Assembly (NCBI GenBank): GCA_030680405.1
Contig: JAUXVT010000020.1
Span: 1-48,085, forward strand
Direction: 5' to 3'
Source of the DNA: Thiobacillus sp.
GTDB lineage: Bacteria; Pseudomonadota; Gammaproteobacteria; Burkholderiales; Thiobacillaceae
DNA length: 48,085 bases
Positions 1 to 12,670 of the stretch are shown here, piece after piece (position 1 is the first letter of the stretch; every line of letters begins with the position of its first letter). A program made the translations under genes and the position numbers. Below the pieces are notes generated by a model. The model was not told where the DNA came from. It worked only from the letters and a program-made list of their open reading frames with translations, and made no database searches.

Positions 1-73
1 CCTGAGCCGCGGCAAAAGCACACAGCAGGGTGGCAATGGTTGCATTCCGGATATGCGTGTCAAAAGTGTTCAT
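1..73 (-). CDS. N-terminus of an exported protein (runs off window)
   Basis: Only the first 24 codons are in the window. The peptide begins MNTFDTHIRNATIATLLCAF and continues with AAAQ, which has the basic, hydrophobic, small-residue pattern of a signal peptide. The start at 73 is supported by an AAGGAG ribosome site at 83-88 (minus strand), 9 bases upstream. It is the first gene behind the sigma-54 promoter at 131-146 and two GlrR-type boxes, so it is probably a direct target of the glrR gene nearby. The family cannot be told from this fragment. Small periplasmic stress proteins would fit the setting, but that is inference. Confidence 0.6.
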   Translation of the reverse strand, partial: MNTFDTHIRNATIATLLCAFAAAQ

Positions 74-130
74 GTCGTCTATCTCCTTCGTTAAATTGAT
101 TCGAATGCGGATGCACTCGCTGGGGGATAG

Positions 131-146
131 AGCGATGTTCATGCCA
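131..146 (-). promoter_or_regulatory. sigma-54 (-24/-12) promoter
   Basis: On the minus strand the bases read TGGCATGAACATCGCT. This fits the sigma-54 pattern TGGCACG-N4-TTGC with the GG and GC doublets exactly 12 bases apart, and departs from it at two positions. It would start a transcript near 120, about 47 bases before the ATG at 73. Two enhancer-type boxes lie further upstream, as sigma-54 needs an activator. Confidence 0.75.
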
Positions 147-231
147 GGACTGTTTTGTCGAATAAAATCAATCAGATGCTAGTCTTGTGCGGCGAATGTG
201 GCACGCTCGCGCCGCGCTTGGCAAACCAATT

Positions 232-249
232 TGTCGCCTGTCAGAGACA
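232..249. promoter_or_regulatory. GlrR-type enhancer box, proximal
   Basis: The bases are TGTC, ten others, then GACA, a perfect match to the TGTC-N10-GACA box known for GlrR of E. coli. It lies about 120 bases upstream of the predicted start point of the sigma-54 promoter at 131-146, a usual enhancer distance. The gene for a GlrR-like activator is at 710-2062. Confidence 0.75.
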
Positions 250-294
250 GTTACAGGCGGAACTTGCCATGCAGTTGTTTTTACATGGATTTTC

Positions 295-312
295 TGTCTG
301 CTGTTGGCGACA
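295..312. promoter_or_regulatory. GlrR-type enhancer box, distal
   Basis: A second perfect TGTC-N10-GACA box, 63 bases (about six helix turns) from the first, so both would face the same side of the DNA. It sits between the terminator of the DUF1328 gene and the proximal box. Confidence 0.75.
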
Positions 313-339
313 ACCCGTCCAGTCACACTCAACACGCGC

Positions 340-361
340 AAAAAAAGGGAGCCTGGCTCCC
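340..361 (-). terminator. Rho-independent terminator of the DUF1328 gene
   Basis: On the minus strand GGGAGC, a three-base loop and GCTCCC are followed directly by seven T. It lies 22 bases after the stop of the DUF1328 gene and separates it from the next transcription unit. Confidence 0.9.
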
Positions 362-383
362 TGGAAACGAAACGAACGCGGCT

Positions 384-551
384 TCAAACCGTAGGCGGGC
401 GCCGGCTCATGGCCAGCAAGCCCAGCAAGGCCACCACCCCGACGACAAACAGCGTTTTGGCAATCCAGGCTGTCGTGCCTGCTGCGGCGGCAAAGCCAAA
501 CGTACCGCCGACGATGGCGACAATCAGAAATGTAACGGCCCATCCAAACAT
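384..551 (-). CDS. DUF1328 small membrane protein (YtjA family)
   Basis: A 55-residue protein, MFGWAVTFLIVAIVGGTFGF onward, with two hydrophobic segments (about 3-20 and 31-47) joined by a small-residue turn and ending in a basic tail. Length, the MFGWA start and the two-helix layout match the DUF1328 family of inner-membrane proteins of unknown function. The start follows AAGGGG. It has its own sigma-54 promoter (602-617), a GlrR-like box (691-708) and a terminator (340-361), so it is a single-gene unit directly behind glrR and probably switched on by it. Its role may be in envelope stress, but only the regulation hints at this. Confidence 0.85.
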   Translation of the reverse strand: MFGWAVTFLIVAIVGGTFGFAAAAGTTAWIAKTLFVVGVVALLGLLAMSRRPPTV

Positions 552-601
552 GGCGTTCCCCTTTCAGCATGGATAAACGCACGATGGCGTTCTCCCTCCA
601 T

Positions 602-617
602 TGCAGGGGATGTGCCA
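602..617 (-). promoter_or_regulatory. sigma-54 (-24/-12) promoter of DUF1328 gene
   Basis: The minus strand reads TGGCACATCCCCTGCA, matching TGGCACG-N4-TTGC at nearly every conserved position with correct GG-to-GC spacing. The predicted start point is near 590, about 40 bases before the ATG at 551. Confidence 0.8.
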
Positions 618-690
618 GGCAACAATTCGCTTTTGAATCAGGCAGCTAGCCTGCCGGGTGATGAACAGGCCGCGCCCGGCAAGGCGCAGG

Positions 691-708
691 CGTCGTCCGC
701 ACCCGACA
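691..708. promoter_or_regulatory. Degenerate GlrR-type enhancer box
   Basis: CGTC-N10-GACA, one mismatch from TGTC-N10-GACA, lying about 110 bases upstream of the predicted start of the DUF1328 transcript and just past the stop codon of glrR. Its position supports it more than its sequence. Confidence 0.5.
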
Positions 709-709
709 T

Positions 710-2062
710 TCAGCCGGTTTCGTCGCGGTCCTTGAACAGGGCAGGGGTCAGGCCGTGGCGTTCCAGCAGCCGGTACACCTCGGTGCGGTTGCGTCCTGCC
801 AGCCGCGCCACTTCGCTGACCTGGCCGCGCGTCAGTTTCAGCAGCGTGATCAGGTAATCGCGCTCGAACGCCGCACGCGCTTCCGTCAGCGGCTGGATGT
901 CGGCCGGTTTGTCGCGCAGGGCGCGCGCCACCAGGCTGGCCGGGATGGTGGACGTGGTGCACAGCGCGCAGCACTGCTCCAGCACATTGTGCAGCTGGCG
1001 GATGTTGCCCGGCCAGTCGGCCGCCGTCAGCATGTCCAGCGCGTCGGGGGCAAAACCGTGAATGCGGCGGCGGTATTTTTCGGTCAGCGCGGTCAGGAAA
1101 TGCTGCGCCAGCAGCGGAATGTCCTCGCGCCGTTCGCGCAGCGGCGGCAGCGTCAGGTTGACCACGTGCAGGCGGTAATACAGGTCTTCGCGAAATTCGC
1201 CGCTGGCGATCGCCTCGTCGAGGTTGCGATGGGTGGCCGACAGGATGCGCACATCGACCGCACGCGTTTCGGTCGCGCCGACCGGCCGCACCTCGCCCTC
1301 CTGCAGCACGCGTAACAGCTTGACCTGCAGCGGCGCGGGCATGTCGCCGATCTCGTCGAGGAACACGGTGCCCCCCTGCGCGCTGAGGAACAGGCCGGGG
1401 TGGTCGCGCCCCGCCCCGGTGAACGCGCCTTTGACGTGGCCGAACAGTTCCGATTCGAGCAGTTCGGCCGGAATCGCACCGCAGTTGATCGCGACGAAGG
1501 GCATGGTGTGGCGCGGGCTGGCGCGGTGGATCGCGCGCGCCAGCAGCTCCTTGCCAGTGCCCGATTCGCCCTGGATCAGGACCGACGCGTCGCTTTGCGC
1601 GGCCAGCCGGGCTTCGGCCAGCAGCGCGCCCATCGCCGGGCTGGCAGTGATGATTTCGCTGCGCCAGCTGTCGTCGTTGGTATCAGGGCTGCTGCCAGCC
1701 AGCCGGGTGGCGCGTTTCAGCAGATCGATCAGCGTGGGCGCGTCGTAGGGCTTGGTCAGGTAGCCGAACAGCCCCTGATGGGTGGCCGCCACCGCGTCCG
1801 GGATGGTGCCGTGCGCAGTCAGCACGATCACCGGCAGCGCCGGGTCGCGCGCATGAATGGCGCGAAACAGCGCCATGCCGTCCATGCCGTCCATCTGCAT
1901 GTCGGTCAGCACGGCGTCGGGGCGCGCCAGCGCCAGCTTCGCCAGCGCCGCCTCGCCGCTGTCGACCGCGGCGACCCTGAAGCCATTGGCCTCCAGCCGC
2001 AGGGTGATCAGCTCGCGCAGCGCAGCGTCGTCGTCGACCACCAGAATGCACGGTTTTTTCAT
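710..2062 (-). CDS. glrR: Sigma-54-dependent response regulator GlrR/QseF
   Basis: This 450-residue NtrC-type activator has three parts. The receiver domain (1-120) has acidic residues DDD at 10-12, phosphoacceptor D54 and K104. The AAA+ domain (about 138-370) has Walker A GESGTGKE at 165-172, the sigma-54 contact loop GAFTGA at 212-217 and Walker B FLDEIGD near 234-240. A helix-turn-helix follows at about 412-437. Once phosphorylated by its kinase it would bind enhancer boxes and drive sigma-54 promoters. It is the last gene of glrK-qseG-glrR and overlaps qseG by four bases (ATGA). The order and the TGTC-N10-GACA boxes beside it support the GlrR name over other NtrC-type regulators. Confidence 0.9.
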   Translation of the reverse strand: MKKPCILVVDDDAALRELITLRLEANGFRVAAVDSGEAALAKLALARPDAVLTDMQMDGMDGMALFRAIHARDPALPVIVLTAHGTIPDAVAATHQGLFGYLTKPYDAPTLIDLLKRATRLAGSSPDTNDDSWRSEIITASPAMGALLAEARLAAQSDASVLIQGESGTGKELLARAIHRASPRHTMPFVAINCGAIPAELLESELFGHVKGAFTGAGRDHPGLFLSAQGGTVFLDEIGDMPAPLQVKLLRVLQEGEVRPVGATETRAVDVRILSATHRNLDEAIASGEFREDLYYRLHVVNLTLPPLRERREDIPLLAQHFLTALTEKYRRRIHGFAPDALDMLTAADWPGNIRQLHNVLEQCCALCTTSTIPASLVARALRDKPADIQPLTEARAAFERDYLITLLKLTRGQVSEVARLAGRNRTEVYRLLERHGLTPALFKDRDETG

Positions 2063-2529
2063 GGCGTCCTGTCCGGGGTGTTGCGCTGTTGCAGCGATTT
2101 TTCCAGCACCTTGATCTGATCGAGCTTGTCCTGCAATTCCTGCGCGTGCGCAGTCTGCTGCTTGAGCTCGATGCGCGCCTTGAGCGATTTTTTCATCAGT
2201 TCGAGCAGCGGCCGCGCGCGGGAATCGATCTCGTCGATTGCACCCAGGCTTTTGAGGCCACGTTCAAGCGCCTCCACGCTGTCCTCGCGCTCCAACAGGG
2301 CGGCCAGCTGAAAGCGCCGGGCGTCGTCGAGGCGGCGCTCGCCTTCCAGCCCGGCCAGTTCGCGCCGCCGCTGGTCGGGTGACAGCGCCGCCACCCGTGT
2401 CAACTCGCTCAACAGCGCTGACGCGCCCAGTCCGGTTTGCGGGGCGGGGAAAGCCGGGCGTTCGGGCGGGGCGGCACAGGCGCCCAGCATCAGCATGAAC
2501 GCGGCAAGAAGAACTGATTTGATGGTCAT
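2059..2529 (-). CDS. qseG: QseG-like outer-membrane lipoprotein
   Basis: A 156-residue protein starting MTIKSVLLAAFMLMLGACAA, a lipoprotein signal with lipobox LGAC (Cys about 18). The rest is largely charged helix, with a likely coiled coil in the last 40 residues. A longer reading frame exists upstream, but the start at 2529 gives the lipoprotein signal and the tight ATGA overlap with the kinase gene. In enterobacteria QseG sits between glrK and glrR and is needed for kinase signalling at the envelope. Sequence similarity to QseG is weak by eye, so the name rests on gene order, size and lipobox. Confidence 0.75.
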   Translation of the reverse strand: MTIKSVLLAAFMLMLGACAAPPERPAFPAPQTGLGASALLSELTRVAALSPDQRRRELAGLEGERRLDDARRFQLAALLEREDSVEALERGLKSLGAIDEIDSRARPLLELMKKSLKARIELKQQTAHAQELQDKLDQIKVLEKSLQQRNTPDRTP

Positions 2530-3965
2530 TGCGGCAGAGGCCAGGTTAAACGGAAACAGGTCGACCAGGGCGGGCAATCGATGACCTCGATGCGGCCACC
2601 GACCGCCAGCAGGGATTCGCGCACGATCGACAGGCCCAGTCCGCTGCCCTTGACCGCGCTGGCGGGCTGGCGCGCGCCCTGAAAAAACGGTTCGAACACG
2701 CGGCTACGCTCGGCCTCCGGAATGCCGCTGCCCTGATCGCATACCCACACCGCGACCGCGTCGTCGACAGGCCCGCTCTTTATCAGGATGCGCCCCCCCT
2801 CCGGACTGAATTTGATCGCATTGGACAGCAGATTGTCGAGTACGGTTTCCAGCTGGCTGCACTCGGCGTGCACGGTGGCGGCGGCCAGTTGCGTCTCGAC
2901 CTGGATGCGGCGTGCGTCGAGCGCCAGCCGTTGCCGTGCCAGCACACCGGCGAGCACGTCGGCCAGCACTTGCGTCGCGGCGTGCGGCCGCGTGGCGTCG
3001 CGCACCATGCCGCCGTAACGGATCAGGTCTTCGATGCGCTTTTGCAGGTCGCGGCTGGCGCTGTCCATGATGGCGACGATGCTGTGCTGACGCGCGTTGA
3101 GGCTGCCCGCCAGTTCGTCGCCCAGCAGCGCCACCCCTTCGCGCAGCGAGGCGAGCGGGGTTTTGAGTTCGTGCGATACGTGGCGCAGGAAGCGCAGTTT
3201 CTGCTCTTCCAGCGCCTGCAGGCGCTGGCGCAGCCAGTCGATTTCGCGCCCCAGTTCGACGATGTCCTGCGGTCCGCTGATCACCGGCAGCGGGCCCAGG
3301 TCGGCCCGGCCGAGCTGCTGGATCGAGGTCTTGAGCTGCTTGATCGGGCGGTTGATCATCCAGGAAAACACCGCGGCCAGCAGCAGCGTCAGTGGAATCA
3401 GCGCCAGCGCCAGCACGATCAGCCGCTGACGGGTGGCTTGCACGGTCGCTTCCAGCGTCTCCAATTCGTTTTGCACCGCGGCATCGGCCTGGACGAGCAA
3501 GGTGCGCACGGCGGCATGCAGCGCATCGAATGCGGGGTCGAGCGCATGGAAACGGTCACTGTCGATAAACGCGCCGGGCTGCAGCTGGCGATACAGCGTA
3601 CGGCTGCGCGCCTGCAGTGCGGCCAGCGTGGCGTGCGACGGGGCATCTGCGAGCTGGCCGTCGAGCCGCGTCAACTGGGTTTGCAGCTCGTCGAAGCGCG
3701 TGCGTAGGGCGGGACCGAATTCGGCGTCTTGCAGCAGATGGTATTGCCCGGCAGCGCGCTGCAGCTGGCTGACCGATTCGACGATCTGCCGTACGTCACG
3801 CGTGATCGCGAGGCTGTTGCGGGTGAACTGGCGCTGGGTGTCGGCCACGCCTTGCAACACGTGCACCGCATTGATCAGGCCACTGGCCAGTGGCACGATC
3901 AGCACGCCCATGGCGACGATGACCAGGATAGTGAACGAGCGGGGATAGTAAGGGACAGAAAGCAT
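2526..3965 (-). CDS. glrK: Sensor histidine kinase GlrK/QseE
   Basis: A 479-residue membrane kinase. It has a first transmembrane helix at about 10-30, a helical periplasmic part of some 150 residues, a second helix near 185-205 followed by HAMP, and the phosphoacceptor box FLRHVSHELKTPLASL (His about 265). The ATPase domain shows the N box NLLSNAIKFSPEGG, G1 DQGSGIPE and G2 GSGLGLSIVR. It would phosphorylate GlrR. The start MLSVPYYPRSF at 3965 is chosen because longer readings run into gltD and lack a membrane start. It leads the glrK-qseG-glrR operon, whose genes all overlap by four bases. Confidence 0.9.
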   Translation of the reverse strand: MLSVPYYPRSFTILVIVAMGVLIVPLASGLINAVHVLQGVADTQRQFTRNSLAITRDVRQIVESVSQLQRAAGQYHLLQDAEFGPALRTRFDELQTQLTRLDGQLADAPSHATLAALQARSRTLYRQLQPGAFIDSDRFHALDPAFDALHAAVRTLLVQADAAVQNELETLEATVQATRQRLIVLALALIPLTLLLAAVFSWMINRPIKQLKTSIQQLGRADLGPLPVISGPQDIVELGREIDWLRQRLQALEEQKLRFLRHVSHELKTPLASLREGVALLGDELAGSLNARQHSIVAIMDSASRDLQKRIEDLIRYGGMVRDATRPHAATQVLADVLAGVLARQRLALDARRIQVETQLAAATVHAECSQLETVLDNLLSNAIKFSPEGGRILIKSGPVDDAVAVWVCDQGSGIPEAERSRVFEPFFQGARQPASAVKGSGLGLSIVRESLLAVGGRIEVIDCPPWSTCFRLTWPLPQ

Positions 3966-4014
3966 CCGGATGGGGGTTGGTGGCAATGTCGCAGCATACC
4001 CCGATTGGGTGGGC

Positions 4015-4038
4015 GCGATGGCGGGGGGCCGCCATCGC
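4015..4038. terminator. Strong stem-loop between gltD and glrK
   Basis: A perfect 10-base-pair inverted repeat, GCGATGGCGG and CCGCCATCGC, around a four-base loop, 14 bases after the gltD stop. There is no T run, so it may be a weak or Rho-assisted terminator or a transcript-stabilising hairpin. It marks the gltBD/glrK boundary. Confidence 0.55.
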
Positions 4039-4051
4039 GCATACGGCGCGT

Positions 4052-9969
<5,918 letters not shown>

Positions 9970-10226
9970 GGTTCCGTATGCTCAGGCAACAGCGGCTTGC
10001 CCATGGGGCAAGCCGCAAAACAAAAATTTAAGCGAAAAGTGCGGCATTTTAATCCCTCGGGCCGCGTGCGGCAATGATTGCCTCCGCCAAGGCCTTGCCG
10101 CGGCAAGGGTTTCCGCGCAGGCCGGGGTTAAGCGTAGGAGTCGGATCGCCTGCGGAAATTCCAGGCGTTCCAAATGAAAGCCCGGTTTGCCTATCCTGTT
10201 AAAGGGGGCGCTGAACAAACCACCTT

Positions 10227-10296
10227 GGTCATTCCGGCGAAAGCCGGAATCCAGTTAATCAGACAACTGGACCCCGGCTTCTGCCGGGGTGACGAC
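10227..10296. repeat. Dispersed inverted-repeat element, copy A
   Basis: GTCATTCCGGCGAAAGCCGGAATCC-type half, a short spacer, then a second hairpin (ACCCCGGCTTCTGCCGGGGT) ending in GTGAC. The outer ends GTCA and TGAC are inverted. Related copies are at 11211, 18501, 23023 and 43270. It lies between the divergent gltB and nuclease genes. I see no gene in 9970-10340. Confidence 0.8.
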
Positions 10297-10340
10297 AGAT
10301 TCGGCGCCTCGTCGAGAGCGCGCACCGAAGGAAACAGGCC

Positions 10341-11189
10341 ATGAAGCTATTGAGCTGGAACATCCAATGGGGCCGTGGCCTGGACGGCCGGGTCGACCTC
10401 GCGCGTATCCTTGGAGCCATTCATCAACTGGGCGATTTCGACGTCATCTGCCTGCAGGAAGTCGCGGTCAACTTTCCCGGCCTGCCCGGCAGTCGCAGCG
10501 AGGACCAGGTCGCCGAACTCTCAGCCGGCCTGCCCGGCTACACCGTCATCTACGGCGCGGCAACCGACGTGCCCGACGGCCGCGGCGGCCGCAGTCAGTT
10601 CGGCAACGCCATCTTCTCCCGCCTGCCCGTCGGCCAGGTGTGGCGGTACCTCTTGTCCTGGCCGGCCGAACCCGACACGCCCAGCATGCAGCGGGTGCTG
10701 GTTGAAGCCGTGGTGACGGCCGACGTCGGCCCGCTGCGCGTAATGACCACCCACCTCGAGCATTACTCGCAACGCCAACGTGAAATCCAGATCGACGCCA
10801 TCCGCCGCCTGCATGCCGAGGCCTGCGCCATGGCGGGGCGTGCGCCGCTCATTGAAGAGCGGGGCGGCGCCTTCGAGGTGTTTCCCCGGCCCGAGCAGGC
10901 GCTGCTATGCGGCGACATGAACTTCCCCGCCTCGGCGCCCGAGCGATCGCAAATTCTCGCGCCGTTTGCTGGTGGCGAACCAGGCTTTCGCGATGCTTGG
11001 TCCGTGCTCCATCCCGGCGAACCCCACGCCCCCACGGTCGGCATTCACCCGGTCGTTTTCGTCAAGCAGCCCGAATGCTTCGATTTCGTCTTTGTCACCG
11101 AAGGGCTGGCGGGCCGCCTCAAGGCGCATGGCATCGATGCCGCGACCGAAGCCTCGGATCATCAGCCGGTGTGGGTCGAGTTTGCTTGA
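10341..11189 (+). CDS. Endonuclease/exonuclease/phosphatase family protein
   Basis: A 282-residue protein with the metal-dependent phosphodiesterase fold. It starts MKLLSWNIQW (N7) and carries the acidic residue in CLQEV (E40), TTHLE (H138), GDMNF (D192, N194) and the final SDHQPVW (D273, H274), all at expected places for this superfamily. The substrate cannot be told: members cut DNA, phosphoinositides or sphingomyelin. No signal peptide is seen, so it is probably cytoplasmic. The start follows GAAGGAA. It is divergent from gltB and stands alone, with a half repeat after it. Confidence 0.9.
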   Translation: MKLLSWNIQWGRGLDGRVDLARILGAIHQLGDFDVICLQEVAVNFPGLPGSRSEDQVAELSAGLPGYTVIYGAATDVPDGRGGRSQFGNAIFSRLPVGQVWRYLLSWPAEPDTPSMQRVLVEAVVTADVGPLRVMTTHLEHYSQRQREIQIDAIRRLHAEACAMAGRAPLIEERGGAFEVFPRPEQALLCGDMNFPASAPERSQILAPFAGGEPGFRDAWSVLHPGEPHAPTVGIHPVVFVKQPECFDFVFVTEGLAGRLKAHGIDAATEASDHQPVWVEFA

Positions 11190-11210
11190 TCCCAAATAAT
11201 CCATTAGCCC

Positions 11211-11240
11211 ATCATTCCGGCGAAGGCCGGAATCCAGCGG
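11211..11240. repeat. Dispersed inverted-repeat element, half copy
   Basis: ATCATTCCGGCGAAGGCCGG and the following AATCCAGC match one arm of the element at 10227. The other arm is missing. Confidence 0.7.
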
Positions 11241-11286
11241 AATAAAATTCTCCCGCGCAAGCGGACAACCATCAACGCCATGTTCG

Positions 11287-12336
11287 CTACTTCAATTCGT
11301 ACCAAACCCCGCGCCCGCTTCCCTGTTGATTGAGATGGCCCTGTTCGACCAATGCCCGGAAATGCTGCTTGAGTGTGTTGCGGCTCACGCCGGTTAACTT
11401 GATGGCATCACCCATCGTGATGCGACCATGATCGCGCGCAAGCTCCACGATCCGAAGCGACAGTTCGGGCAAGGTAGCCAGCACCCGCTTTTCGCGCTCG
11501 ACTTTTGTGTTGAGGCGACGTACCTGCTCGGCCATCGCGCGCAGGAAAAACAGTAGCCAGGGTTGCCAGTTCGGGGCCTCGGTGCGGATGGTCCCCTGAG
11601 TCTGCCGCAACGCCAGATAATAGGCCTCCTTGTTTTGCTGGATCACGCTCTCCAGCGAGCTGTACGGCACATAGGCATAGCCCGCCTGCATCAGCAAAAG
11701 CGTAGTCAGCACCCGGCTCAGGCGACCGTTGCCATCCTGGAACGGGTGAATTTCGAGCAACACCACCACCCACAGGCCAATGAGCAACAGTGGGTGCAGC
11801 CGGCCGGTGTCATGTTCATTCCGATACCAGGTCACCAATTCCGCCATCAAGCGGGGTGTATCAAAGGGGGTGGCCGTCTCGAACACCACGCCGATCTGCG
11901 CCCCGTTCTCGTCGAAGGCGGCGACGCTGTTGGAACCGGACTTGTAGTCGCCCCGGTGCCACGCATCCTTTTCGCTGTAGGCAAGCAGATCACGGTGCAA
12001 CTGCTTGATATGATTTTCGGTCAGGGCAATGTCCTGCCACGAGGCAAACACCAGGTCCATCACCTCGGCGTAACCAGCAACCGCCTGCTCGTCACGGGTG
12101 GAAAATGACTTGATCTGCAAATTGGCGAGCAGGCGCTCCACCTCACGGTCGGAGAGTTTGCTGCCCTCGATACGGGTGGACGACCCGATACTCTCGATCG
12201 TGGCGACGCGCCGCAATGCCAACAACCGGTCGGGCGCAAGGGTGCCCAGGGCACGCCACGCCCCCTTGAATTCATCGATCCCCGCGATCAGCGACAGAAT
12301 CTCCGGGGTGATCTGAATGGTGTTGGACTGAATCAT
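11287..12336 (-). CDS. Fic family protein, self-inhibited class II type
   Basis: A 349-residue protein expected to transfer AMP from ATP to a target protein. The Fic motif HPFQDGNGRLSR is at about 197-208. The inhibitory motif of the S-x3-E-G type is in SSTRIEG (Ser about 53, Glu about 57), ahead of the core. The last 50 residues (NTLKQHFRALVEQGHLNQ) form a winged helix-turn-helix, so it may also bind DNA. The start MIQSNTIQITPE at 12336 is the usual family start; longer GTG or ATG readings run into the upstream repeats. The target is unknown. No partner antitoxin gene is adjacent, in line with built-in inhibition. Confidence 0.9.
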   Translation of the reverse strand: MIQSNTIQITPEILSLIAGIDEFKGAWRALGTLAPDRLLALRRVATIESIGSSTRIEGSKLSDREVERLLANLQIKSFSTRDEQAVAGYAEVMDLVFASWQDIALTENHIKQLHRDLLAYSEKDAWHRGDYKSGSNSVAAFDENGAQIGVVFETATPFDTPRLMAELVTWYRNEHDTGRLHPLLLIGLWVVVLLEIHPFQDGNGRLSRVLTTLLLMQAGYAYVPYSSLESVIQQNKEAYYLALRQTQGTIRTEAPNWQPWLLFFLRAMAEQVRRLNTKVEREKRVLATLPELSLRIVELARDHGRITMGDAIKLTGVSRNTLKQHFRALVEQGHLNQQGSGRGVWYELK

Positions 12337-12339
12337 GGC

Positions 12340-12410
12340 ACCCAATAATACGCCCATTAACACCCATTCACACGGCGAAACTCAAAACATGACCCATTCA
12401 CACCCAATTG
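12340..12410. repeat. Clustered CCCAWT repeats upstream of fic
   Basis: Five related 9-12 base units (consensus ACCCATTMACAC) begin at 12340, 12352, 12362, 12392 and 12402. Two are identical (ACCCATTCACAC). Offsets near 10, 12 and 30 bases would put them on one face of the helix. They sit directly before the fic start and look like a binding-site array, possibly for the winged helix of the Fic protein itself. Confidence 0.5.
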
Positions 12411-12482
12411 TAATAACTGAATCGAGCAGGCGCTAATAGGAGGGTCTGTACGATCACATGAACAAGTGCGGCAGTCTTCACA

Positions 12483-12599
12483 TCAACCCTTGATTCTGTA
12501 GCCCATTGCCCGGTATCCGCGCTGGCGTTTGTCCCACATCCGCAGCAGCGCCGGGTGGCCGGCATCCACGAAGTCGATGATTCGCACGTCAGCTATTTT
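12483..12599 (-). pseudogene. C-terminal remnant of a DEAD/DEAH helicase
   Basis: The open frame ends at 12483 and is cut off upstream by a stop. It encodes about 37 residues with no start, including ADVRIIDFVDAGHPALLRMW and then DKRQRGYRAMGY. This resembles the C-terminal signature of superfamily II helicases found in restriction and defence loci (…YDYVD…M..KR..GYRA.GY). It is too short to work and reads as debris in the island. The family match is from memory of the motif. Confidence 0.5.
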
Positions 12600-12609
12600 T
12601 TAAAGCGGG

Positions 12610-12643
12610 CTGCACAAAGGGAAAATTACGGACATAATGTCCG
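12610..12643 (+). promoter_or_regulatory. Promoter with palindromic candidate operator of the methyltransferase gene
   Basis: CTGCAC (12610-12615), an 18-base spacer and CATAAT (12634-12639) form a plausible -35/-10 pair. A perfect 15-base palindrome, CGGACATAATGTCCG (12629-12643), covers the -10. Methyltransferases of the M.SsoII/M.EcoRII group repress their own gene through an N-terminal HTH that binds a 15-base inverted repeat; this protein has such an HTH. Binding here is inference. Confidence 0.6.
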
Positions 12644-12670
12644 CAAATATTCCCAGATATGGAGTTCGCG

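Noticed and set aside
640..654. Small hairpin GGCAG-CTAGC-CTGCC after glrR
   Set aside because: Short stem without a T run on either strand; not strong enough to call a terminator.
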